Below, in pieces: positions 8,447 to 17,287 of a stretch of DNA of 64,000 nucleotides (position 1 is its first letter; each line of letters opens with the position of its first letter). The notes beneath the pieces are model-generated. The model worked only from the letters and a program-made list of their open reading frames with translations. It did not search any database and was not told the DNA's origin. The position numbers and the translations under genes were made by a program. This stretch comes from Blastococcus tunisiensis (GTDB lineage Bacteria > Actinomycetota > Actinomycetes > Mycobacteriales > Geodermatophilaceae): positions 1 to 64,000 of the forward strand of contig NZ_FOND01000018.1 in assembly GCF_900112815.1 (NCBI RefSeq), read 5' to 3'.

Positions 8447-8465
8447 GGGGCTTGCGGCAAGGCCC
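8447..8465 (+). promoter_or_regulatory. Rifamycin-associated element (RAE) upstream of helR
   Basis: GGGGCTTGCGGCAAGGCCC is a 19-base imperfect palindrome 78 bases before the helR start. As I recall the literature, this is the consensus RAE found upstream of rifamycin-inactivating and helR genes in actinobacteria, where it mediates induction by rifamycins. A possible -10 (TATAGC, 8434-8439) lies directly upstream. The match is read from the sequence; the inducibility is known for other species and inferred here. Confidence 0.88.
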
Positions 8466-8543
8466 GGGTGGGGCTCCACACTCGTCGACCGAGGCCTGGA
8501 CCTGCGCGTTCATGCTCACGCCCCTCGGATCGGAGCTCATCCC

Positions 8544-10691
8544 GTGCACCCGCTGACCACCAGTGCGTTCGACCTACCCGACAGCCTCGCCGCGAAGGCC
8601 GACCCGGCGCTGATCGGCGGCGACGACCGGCACTTCGCGGCGATCGCCGAGACCCTCCGGCAGACCGTCGCCGAGCTGTCCGGCCGGCTCGACGCGGAGC
8701 GGAGGTCGCCCGGCGGCACCGGTCAGGAGGCGCTGGACCGCGACCTCGAGGTGCACCGGCTGACCGCCCGCCTGCGCGCGCTGCGCCGCTTCGGCCTGGA
8801 CCTGTGCCTGGGGCGCATCGTCGCCGCCGACGACCCGCGGCCGGTGTACGTCGGGCGGCTCGGCCTCACCGACAGCACCGGACGACGCCTGCTGCTCGAC
8901 TGGCGCTCGCCGGCCGCCGAGCCGTTCTTCGCCGCCACCCACGCCGCCCCGATGGGGCTGGTCAGCCGGCGCCGGTACCGCTGGGTCCGCGGCCGGATCA
9001 CCGACTACTGGGACGAGGTGTTCACCGCCGACGGGCTGGAGGGCCACGCGGCGCTCGACGACCAGTCCGCCTTCCTCGCCAGCCTGGGCGGCAGCCGATC
9101 GGCCCGCATGCGCGACGTGCTCGGCACCATCCAGGCCGACCAGGACGCGATCATCCGGGCGGGCTCCGACGGTGCTCTCGTCGTCGACGGCGGGCCGGGG
9201 ACGGGGAAGACCGTCGTCGCGCTGCACCGCACCGCCTACCTGCTCTACGCCGACCCCCGCCTGGGCCACCACCGGGGCGGGGTGCTGTTCGTCGGCCCGC
9301 ACCAGCCCTACCTGGCCTACGTCTCCGACGTGCTCCCCAGCCTCGGCGAGGAGGGGGTCCAGACCTGCACGCTGCGCGACCTGGTCCCCGAGGGGGCCGT
9401 GGCCGTGGAGGAGACGGACCCGGACGTCGCCCGCCTCAAGGCCTCGGCGCGGCTGGTCACGGCGGTCGAGGCGGCCGTCCGGTTCTACGAGGAACCGCCG
9501 GCCACCGGGACGACGGTCGAGACGCCGTGGGTCGAGGTCCGGCTCAGCGCCGACGACTGGGCGGAGGCGTTCGAGGCGGCCGAACCCGGCACCCCGCACA
9601 ACGAGGCCCGTGACCGGGTCTGGGACGAGCTCGTCGCCATCGTCGCGGACCGGCACGACGACGACGTCCCGGCCGACCAGCTGCGCCGGGCGCTGCTGCG
9701 GGACCGGGAGCTGCTCGCGACGTTCAACCGGGCGTGGCCGCTGCTCGGCGCGGCCGACCTGGTCGGCGACCTGTGGTCGGTGCCGGCCTACCTGCGCCGC
9801 TGCGCGCCCTGGCTCACCGCCGGCGAGGTGCGGATGCTGCAGCGCGCGGAGCCCGCCGCGTGGACGCTGCCGGACCTGCCCTTCCTCGACGCCGCCCGCC
9901 GGCGGCTCGGCGACCCGGAGACCTCGCGCCGGCGGCGCCGCCAGGAGGCCGCCGTGGCCGACCAGCGCGCGACGATGGCCGACGTCATCGAGGAGCTGAT
10001 CGCGGCCGACGACTCCGAGCTGCTGCTGATGACGAGCCTGCGCCACGGCGACCTGCGCGACGCCCTGGTGGACGAGGACGCCGTCCCGGACGCCGATCCC
10101 GACCTGCTCGCCGGCCCGTTCGCGCACGTCGTGGTCGACGAGGCGCAGGAGCTGACCGACGCCGAGTGGCAGATGCTCCTGGCGCGCTCGCCGTCCGGGA
10201 GCCTGACCGTCGTCGGGGACCGGGCGCAGGCCCGGCACGGTTTCCCCGAGTCGTGGGAGGAGCGGCTCGAGCGGGTGGGCCTGCGCCGGGTCCGCCACGC
10301 CTCGCTCACCGTCAACTACCGCACGCCGGAGGAGGTCATGGCCGAGGCCGAGCCGGTCATCCGCGCCGCCCTGCCCGACGCCAACGTGCCGACCTCGGTC
10401 CGCAGCAGCGGCCGCCCCGTGGTCCACGGGCGGGTGTCGGAGCTGCCGGCCGTCCTCGACGCCTGGCTGGCCGCGCACGACGACGGGACCGCCTGCGTCA
10501 TCGGCGACCCCACCGTCCGGTCGACGCCGCGGATCCGGTCGCTGACCCCGCAGCTGGCGAAGGGGCTCGAGTTCGACCTCGTCGTCCTCGTCGATCCCGA
10601 CCGGTTCGGGACGGGCATCGAGGGTGCGGTCGACCGCTACGTCGCGATGACCCGGGCCACCCAGCAGCTCGTGGTGCTCACGAGCAGCTGA
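8544..10691 (+). CDS. helR: HelR, RNA polymerase-protecting helicase-like ATPase (rifamycin resistance)
   Basis: 715 residues, the usual length of actinobacterial HelD-type proteins. An N-terminal coiled region (about 20-90), then a UvrD-like superfamily 1 motor: Walker A GGPGTGKT near 215, the Walker B region VVVDEAQELTDAEWQ near 530, a Gln/Arg-containing VVGDRAQ motif and the closing KGLEFDLVVLVDP and YVAMTRATQQLVVL motifs. HelR binds stalled or rifamycin-bound RNA polymerase and dislodges the drug. The RAE upstream makes the HelR assignment, as opposed to a generic HelD, likely. The GTG start follows GGAG at eight bases. It is convergent with the UvrA gene, with three bases between stops. 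Confidence 0.88.
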   Translation: MHPLTTSAFDLPDSLAAKADPALIGGDDRHFAAIAETLRQTVAELSGRLDAERRSPGGTGQEALDRDLEVHRLTARLRALRRFGLDLCLGRIVAADDPRPVYVGRLGLTDSTGRRLLLDWRSPAAEPFFAATHAAPMGLVSRRRYRWVRGRITDYWDEVFTADGLEGHAALDDQSAFLASLGGSRSARMRDVLGTIQADQDAIIRAGSDGALVVDGGPGTGKTVVALHRTAYLLYADPRLGHHRGGVLFVGPHQPYLAYVSDVLPSLGEEGVQTCTLRDLVPEGAVAVEETDPDVARLKASARLVTAVEAAVRFYEEPPATGTTVETPWVEVRLSADDWAEAFEAAEPGTPHNEARDRVWDELVAIVADRHDDDVPADQLRRALLRDRELLATFNRAWPLLGAADLVGDLWSVPAYLRRCAPWLTAGEVRMLQRAEPAAWTLPDLPFLDAARRRLGDPETSRRRRRQEAAVADQRATMADVIEELIAADDSELLLMTSLRHGDLRDALVDEDAVPDADPDLLAGPFAHVVVDEAQELTDAEWQMLLARSPSGSLTVVGDRAQARHGFPESWEERLERVGLRRVRHASLTVNYRTPEEVMAEAEPVIRAALPDANVPTSVRSSGRPVVHGRVSELPAVLDAWLAAHDDGTACVIGDPTVRSTPRIRSLTPQLAKGLEFDLVVLVDPDRFGTGIEGAVDRYVAMTRATQQLVVLTSS

Positions 10692-10694
10692 CGG

Positions 10695-13088
<2,394 letters not shown>

Positions 13089-13149
13089 CGTGTCTCCCTC
13101 GGTGCGGTGGCCGGCTGGTTCGGCACCAGCTAGGACGTCCGGACGCCGC

Positions 13150-13584
13150 TCAACTGAGCTGTTGCATGCGGATCATGTTGCCCGCGGGGTCGCGGAAGGC
13201 GCAGTCGCGCACCCCGTACGGCTGGTCGGTGGGTTCCTGGACGACCTCGGCGCCGGCGGCCTCCAGCGTCGCGAAGGTGCCGTCGAGGTCGGGGGTGGCC
13301 AGGTTGACGCCGAAGAAGCTGCCCTTGGCCATCAGCTCGAGGATGGTGCGCTTGTCCTCGTCGGTGAGGCCCGGCGAGGCGGTCGGCGGGTGCAGGACGA
13401 TGGCCGTGTCGGGCTGGCCGGCGGGGCCGACCGTGATCCAGCGCATCCCCTCGTACCCGACGTCGAGACGGACGTCGAAGCCGAGGACGTCGCGGTAGAA
13501 GGCCAGCGAGGCGTCCGGGTCGGTGTGCGGGAGGAAGCTCGAGTGGATGGTGATGTCCGTGCCGTTGGTGGTCATGCCGATCAC
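13150..13584 (-). CDS. VOC-superfamily (glyoxalase/bleomycin-resistance fold) protein
   Basis: About 144 residues in two beta-alpha-beta-beta-beta halves typical of VOC proteins (SFLPHTDPDASLAFYRDVLGFDVRLDV, then VNLATPDLDGTFATLEAAGAEVVQEP and FRDPAGNMIRMQQ). The metal-ligand positions are partly filled (H near 15, final E replaced by Q), so metal binding is uncertain. The GTG at 13584 overlaps the TGA of the AraC gene (GTGA), which suggests coupling; an ATG four codons in (13575) is possible. It is likely a small-molecule binding or resistance partner controlled by the AraC protein. Confidence 0.8.
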   Translation of the reverse strand: MIGMTTNGTDITIHSSFLPHTDPDASLAFYRDVLGFDVRLDVGYEGMRWITVGPAGQPDTAIVLHPPTASPGLTDEDKRTILELMAKGSFFGVNLATPDLDGTFATLEAAGAEVVQEPTDQPYGVRDCAFRDPAGNMIRMQQLS

Positions 13585-14048
13585 GCTAGGGACGGCGCGG
13601 AGGTCGGGGCTTCTCCATTCCTGATCGATCGACGGGGCCTGACCGGTCGGGTCACCTGCTTGGCCACGCAGGGCGGCATCCCCACCGTCGCCCGGCCCTC
13701 CTGCCGCCGGTAGACGCTGGGCGGCATACCGACCAGCTCGGTGAAGCGGGTGCTGAACGTGCCCAGCGACGAGCAGCCGACGGCGAAGCAGACCTCGGTG
13801 ACGCTCAGGTCCCCCCGCCGCAGCAGCGTCATGGCCCGTTCGATCCGCCGGGTCATCAGGTAGGCGTAGGGCGACTCGCCGTAGGCGGCCCGGAACTCGC
13901 GGCTGAGGTGCCCGGCGGACATGTGCGCACCGCGGGCCAGGGCCTCGACGTCCAGCGGCTGCGCATACTCGCGGTCGATCCGGTCGCGGACACCCCGCAG
14001 CCGCGCGAGATCCCGGAGACGCTGGTCGGCGGGGGACGTGCTGGTCAC
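13581..14048 (-). CDS. AraC-family transcriptional regulator
   Basis: 155 residues. The protein is little more than the two-helix-turn-helix AraC DNA-binding domain (residues ~18-115: LDVEALARGAHMSAGHLSREFRAAYGESPYAYL and LSVTEVCFAVGCSSLGTFSTRFTELVGMPPSVYRR) plus a basic tail. No ligand-binding domain is present, so its signal may be the coupled VOC protein; this pairing of a minimal AraC with a VOC protein is common in actinobacteria. The GTG at 14048 is chosen as the first start before the conserved domain. It is divergent from the DUF2975 operon. Confidence 0.82.
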   Translation of the reverse strand: MTSTSPADQRLRDLARLRGVRDRIDREYAQPLDVEALARGAHMSAGHLSREFRAAYGESPYAYLMTRRIERAMTLLRRGDLSVTEVCFAVGCSSLGTFSTRFTELVGMPPSVYRRQEGRATVGMPPCVAKQVTRPVRPRRSIRNGEAPTSAPSLA

Positions 14049-14127
14049 GCCGACGAGCCTGCCATGTCCGGCCGTGGGGCGGACCCGGTTTCCTCCGGCC
14101 GGGTCAGATATGCCGACTGTCGGCGTG

Positions 14128-14146
14128 TATCGATTGACATTCGATA
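14128..14146. promoter_or_regulatory. Palindromic operator/promoter of the DUF2975-HTH operon
   Basis: TATCGATTGACATTCGATA has perfect TATCGA/TCGATA arms around TTGACAT and contains a consensus -35 hexamer (TTGACA). It lies 23 bases before the DUF2975 start codon, so the transcript would be nearly leaderless if TTGACA is used. The small HTH protein of the same operon is the obvious candidate to bind it. Confidence 0.6.
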
Positions 14147-14169
14147 GGCATCCCACGAGAGTCGATCGC

Positions 14170-14664
14170 ATGACGCATCTGCGCCGAGTGGTGCTCCCGC
14201 TCCGGATCCTGCTCGGGATCGTGTTCGCCGGCCTCGTGGCCGCGCAGGTGTGGGCACTTCCCGAGCTGCTGCCCGACCTGGCCGAGCCGACGCCGGAGCG
14301 GTCGTTCATGCGGTGGACGATGCTCGTGGCCGCGGTCCTGGCGCTCGTGTGCGTCCAGGTGGTCCTCGTGTGCACCTGGAAGCTGCTCACGCTGGTCACC
14401 GACGACCGCATCTTCAGCGCCGGCGCCATGCCGTGGGTGAACGGCATCGTGCGGGCCGTCGTCGTCGGCTGGGGAATGCTCCTGGGCACCTTCGTCTGCG
14501 CCTACTACTTCATCGTCGACGAGGTCAGCGACGACCCGGTGCTGCCGGCGCTCCTGCTCCTCTCCCTCCTGGTCGGCGCGGTGATCGGCCTGCTCGTCGT
14601 GGTGCTCCGGGCGCTGCTCCGGCAGGCGACGACCCTGCGGGCCGACATGGAGGCGGTCATCTGA
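14170..14664 (+). CDS. DUF2975 membrane protein
   Basis: 164 residues with four transmembrane segments (about 8-28, 46-68, 95-118, 128-152) and the WKLLTLVTDDRIFSAGAMPWV loop characteristic of DUF2975. These proteins are almost always encoded directly before a small XRE/YozG-type regulator, as here, where the stop and next start share one base (TGATG). They are thought to act as a membrane sensor or anti-regulator; this is inference from context. The ATG at 14170 opens the first membrane segment. Confidence 0.85.
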   Translation: MTHLRRVVLPLRILLGIVFAGLVAAQVWALPELLPDLAEPTPERSFMRWTMLVAAVLALVCVQVVLVCTWKLLTLVTDDRIFSAGAMPWVNGIVRAVVVGWGMLLGTFVCAYYFIVDEVSDDPVLPALLLLSLLVGAVIGLLVVVLRALLRQATTLRADMEAVI

Positions 14665-14891
14665 TGCCCATCGTCGTGCGGATCGACGTGGAGCTGGCCA
14701 GACGCAAGATGAGCGTGGGGGAGTTCGCGGAACGGGTCGGGCTCACCCCGGCGAACGTCGCCGTGCTCAAGAACGGCCGGGCCAAGGCCGTGCGGTTCGC
14801 CACCCTGGAGGCCATGTGCCGGGTGCTCGAGTGCCAGCCCGGCGACCTGCTGGAGTGGGTCCCCGACGAGGCCGTCGCGGCGAACCGGTGA
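14664..14891 (+). CDS. Small HTH regulator (YozG-like XRE)
   Basis: 75 residues, all helix-turn-helix: VELARRKMSVGEFAERVGLTPANVAVLKNGRAKAVRFATLEAMCRVLECQPGDLLEW, the typical YozG/YdaS-like fold. It probably represses the operon through the 14128-14146 palindrome. It is coupled on both sides: TGATG with the DUF2975 gene, and its stop overlaps the GTG of the flavoenzyme gene (GTGA). Confidence 0.88.
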   Translation: MPIVVRIDVELARRKMSVGEFAERVGLTPANVAVLKNGRAKAVRFATLEAMCRVLECQPGDLLEWVPDEAVAANR

Positions 14892-16021
14892 CCCGGGACG
14901 CGGAACTCGTCGACGTGCTCGTCGTGGGCGCCGGTCTCGCCGGGCTGCACACCGCCACGCTGCTCGCCCGCGGCGGGCACGACGTGCTCCTGGCCGAGCG
15001 CCGCCCGGCGCTCACCGGTGCCGTCCGCACCACCGGCATCTTCGTCCGCAAGACGCTGGACGACTTCCCGCTCCCCCCGGACTGCCTCGGGCCGGCCATC
15101 CGCCGCGTGGTGCTCTACCCGCCGTCGCTGCGCCGCCCGGTGACCCTGGACAGCGACCGCGACGAGTACCGGGTGGGGGACATGGGGCCGCTGTACGCCG
15201 CGTCGGCGCGCGCCGCGGTCCGCGCCGGCGTGCGGATGGAACTGGGCACCCGCTACGTCGGCCGGCGGGCCGACGTCTACGCGCTGGAGGGGCCGGCCGG
15301 GCCGCGGCGGATCCGCGCCCGGTACGTCGTCGGGGCCGACGGGGCCCGTTCGGGCGTGGCCCGCGACCTCGCGCTGGACCGCAACGACCACCTGCTGGTC
15401 GGTGCCGAGGAGGTCTTCGCCGTCCCCGCCGGCACGGAGGTCCCGGCGTTCCACTGCGTGCTCGACCCGAGCCTCGCGCCGGGCTACCTGGCCTGGGTGG
15501 TCAACGACGGGCAGCACGCGCACGTCGGCGTGGCCGGCTATCCCCGGCGGTTCCCCGAGGGCCTCCGGCGGGCCGTGGCGAGGTTCGGTGCGACGGCCCC
15601 CGGCCTGGCCGGCGTGCAGCGGCCCGCCGAGGTGGAACGCCGCGGCGGCCCCATCCCGGTCGGTGGTCTCCTGCGCCGCATCGGCTGCCCGCGGGGGCTG
15701 CTGGTGGGGGATGCCGCGGGCGCGGTTTCCCCGCTCACGGCCGGCGGCCTCGATCCGTGCCTGCGATTGTCGGAGCACGCCGCGGAGGTCCTGGACGAGG
15801 CCCTGCGGTCCGGTCGGGCGGCCGCTCTGGACCGCTACGACGGAGCGGCCCTGCGCACCTCCTTCCGGGGACGGCTCGCACTGCGCCACGGGCTGGCGCA
15901 GGTCCGTACACCCGCGGTCGCGACGGCGGCCTTCGCGCTGCTGAGGACCCCCGTCGGCCGGGCCGCGGCGCGCCGCGTCCTGTTCGGCGACCGTTCCTTC
16001 CCGAGCCCCGCGCGGTCCTGA
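14888..16021 (+). CDS. FAD-dependent oxidoreductase, geranylgeranyl-reductase-like
   Basis: 377 residues. The N-terminal dinucleotide-binding motif (VDVLVVGAGLAGLHTATLLARGG...ERR), the middle YVVGADGARSGVARDL and the C-terminal GLLVGDAAGAVSPLTAGGLDPCLRLSEHAAE are the three FAD-binding motifs of the geranylgeranyl reductase / p-hydroxybenzoate hydroxylase group. The DAAG...P-AGGL motif favours the reductase side. The substrate may be an isoprenoid or quinone. Its GTG overlaps the HTH gene stop, so it belongs to the DUF2975-HTH operon and is probably the enzyme that the two control proteins serve. Confidence 0.83.
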   Translation: MTRDAELVDVLVVGAGLAGLHTATLLARGGHDVLLAERRPALTGAVRTTGIFVRKTLDDFPLPPDCLGPAIRRVVLYPPSLRRPVTLDSDRDEYRVGDMGPLYAASARAAVRAGVRMELGTRYVGRRADVYALEGPAGPRRIRARYVVGADGARSGVARDLALDRNDHLLVGAEEVFAVPAGTEVPAFHCVLDPSLAPGYLAWVVNDGQHAHVGVAGYPRRFPEGLRRAVARFGATAPGLAGVQRPAEVERRGGPIPVGGLLRRIGCPRGLLVGDAAGAVSPLTAGGLDPCLRLSEHAAEVLDEALRSGRAAALDRYDGAALRTSFRGRLALRHGLAQVRTPAVATAAFALLRTPVGRAAARRVLFGDRSFPSPARS

Positions 16022-16319
16022 CCCCGAGGCGCCGACACGCCGCTCGCGGCGACGCGGGACGGGGGTCATCGGCGGTGTCCGGGGCAGCGCCACGCTCGAC
16101 GGGGCCGGACCTGTCGACATGTTCCCCGGTGCGGCAGCGGGTCACCGTGCGGCGTCGATGGCTTCGACAACGATTCGGGAACGCGGCGTACCCGGCCGGT
16201 CGCGGCTGGTCGTCCACCCGCCCGCCGGGACCTACCGTGTGAGGACACCGCGCACATGGATGGGCGCGGTGGCCGGTGCACTTCCCCAGCGCCGGCCACG
16301 TTCCAGGGAGTGGTCGTTC

Positions 16320-16958
16320 GTGAATGCTGCGTCCAGCAGTGGAGTTGTCGTCGGCGGTGCCGTCCGCCAGGGCTGGTGGCTGGTCGACGAGGAGGCCGGA
16401 TCCGGCCGGATCGTCGCCGGGCCGTACCCCGACCGTGCCGACGCGGTGTGGGCGGCCGATGCGCTCGAGAACCCGTCGCACGAGGAGCCGGCGCACCAGG
16501 GCCAGGTCCGGCCGGTCTACGGCGTGCGCCGGCCCGACGGAGGTCTGGGCCGGCGCCCCTCGCCGCAGGACTGGGCGTGGCTGGGCCACCTCGGTGAGCA
16601 GCTCGACCGGCTGCCGGAGGACTGGGACGCCGGATTCCCCGACGACGACCCGCTCGCGACCTTCGTCGTCGAGGTCACGGCCGCCCTGGCGGAGGCGGGC
16701 CTGCAGCTGCACGAGCCCACCGGCGACGGTCGCGCGGTCGGCGGGGTCTGCCTGAGCCCGGAGCCGGGGCTCGGCGGGATCGTGCTCACCTGGCGCCAGC
16801 ACGACCGGATGAGCGTCGAGCAGCTGCCCGGCTCCGCGGCGCAGGAGCTGGTGCAGCAGGTGATGAACCGGGCGCTGGCCGACGTCCTGCGCCTGCGGGG
16901 GTTCGAGGTCGGCGAGTTCGCGGGCGGCACCGCGCACGTGGTGCGCCCCGCCGCCTGA
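16320..16958 (+). CDS. Hypothetical protein
   Basis: 212 residues, acidic and soluble, no membrane segment or signal. The N-terminal ~60 residues (GGAVRQGWWLVDEEAGSGRIVAGPYPDRADAVWAADAL) read like a small beta-rich SPOR/WGR-like module. The rest is alpha/beta with a C-terminal helix. I do not recognise the family. The GTG at 16320 follows CAGGGAG at nine bases; the frame is open 200 bases further without support. The 298 bases upstream hold nothing recognisable. Confidence 0.65.
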   Translation: MNAASSSGVVVGGAVRQGWWLVDEEAGSGRIVAGPYPDRADAVWAADALENPSHEEPAHQGQVRPVYGVRRPDGGLGRRPSPQDWAWLGHLGEQLDRLPEDWDAGFPDDDPLATFVVEVTAALAEAGLQLHEPTGDGRAVGGVCLSPEPGLGGIVLTWRQHDRMSVEQLPGSAAQELVQQVMNRALADVLRLRGFEVGEFAGGTAHVVRPAA

Positions 16959-16970
16959 GGGCGCGCCCTC
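16957..16970. terminator. 14-bp palindrome between convergent gene ends
   Basis: GAGGGCGCGCCCTC is a perfect palindrome that begins in the stop codon of the plus-strand gene ending at 16958 and lies 3 bases from the minus-strand micro-gene end at 16974. It could form a hairpin in both transcripts. Confidence 0.4.
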
Positions 16971-16973
16971 GGG

Positions 16974-17117
16974 TCAGCGCGTCCCGGTGCCCGACCGGCC
17001 GGCGGCCGGCGGCACCGCCAGGGGGCGACGGCCCCGCAGCCGGCCCGGCAGGCGCGGCCGGTCCGCGGACGGGAACGCGGTGCTCGGGTGGTCGGGGCGG
17101 GCGGGCAGATGGGTCAT
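16974..17117 (-). CDS. Putative 47-residue basic peptide
   Basis: A small frame beginning MTHLPARPDHPSTAFPS with a good GAGGAG ribosome-binding site six bases before the ATG at 17117. The product is Pro/Arg-rich, has no membrane segment and no recognised domain. The support is the ribosome-binding site and the position alone; it could be a chance frame. Confidence 0.35.
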   Translation of the reverse strand: MTHLPARPDHPSTAFPSADRPRLPGRLRGRRPLAVPPAAGRSGTGTR

Positions 17118-17287
17118 CGTCGTCTCCTCGGTGCTGCGCTGGATGCCGAGGATCGACCAGGGGTCTGACAGTTCGGCGCGCGCGGGCTGGGAAGTGCCTG
17201 GCAGCGCCACCCCGGACACGTCACCCGCACGGGGTGGGCCGGGTCTCAAGGCGTGCGGGCACGTGCCGATACGAGAACGTGCGGATC

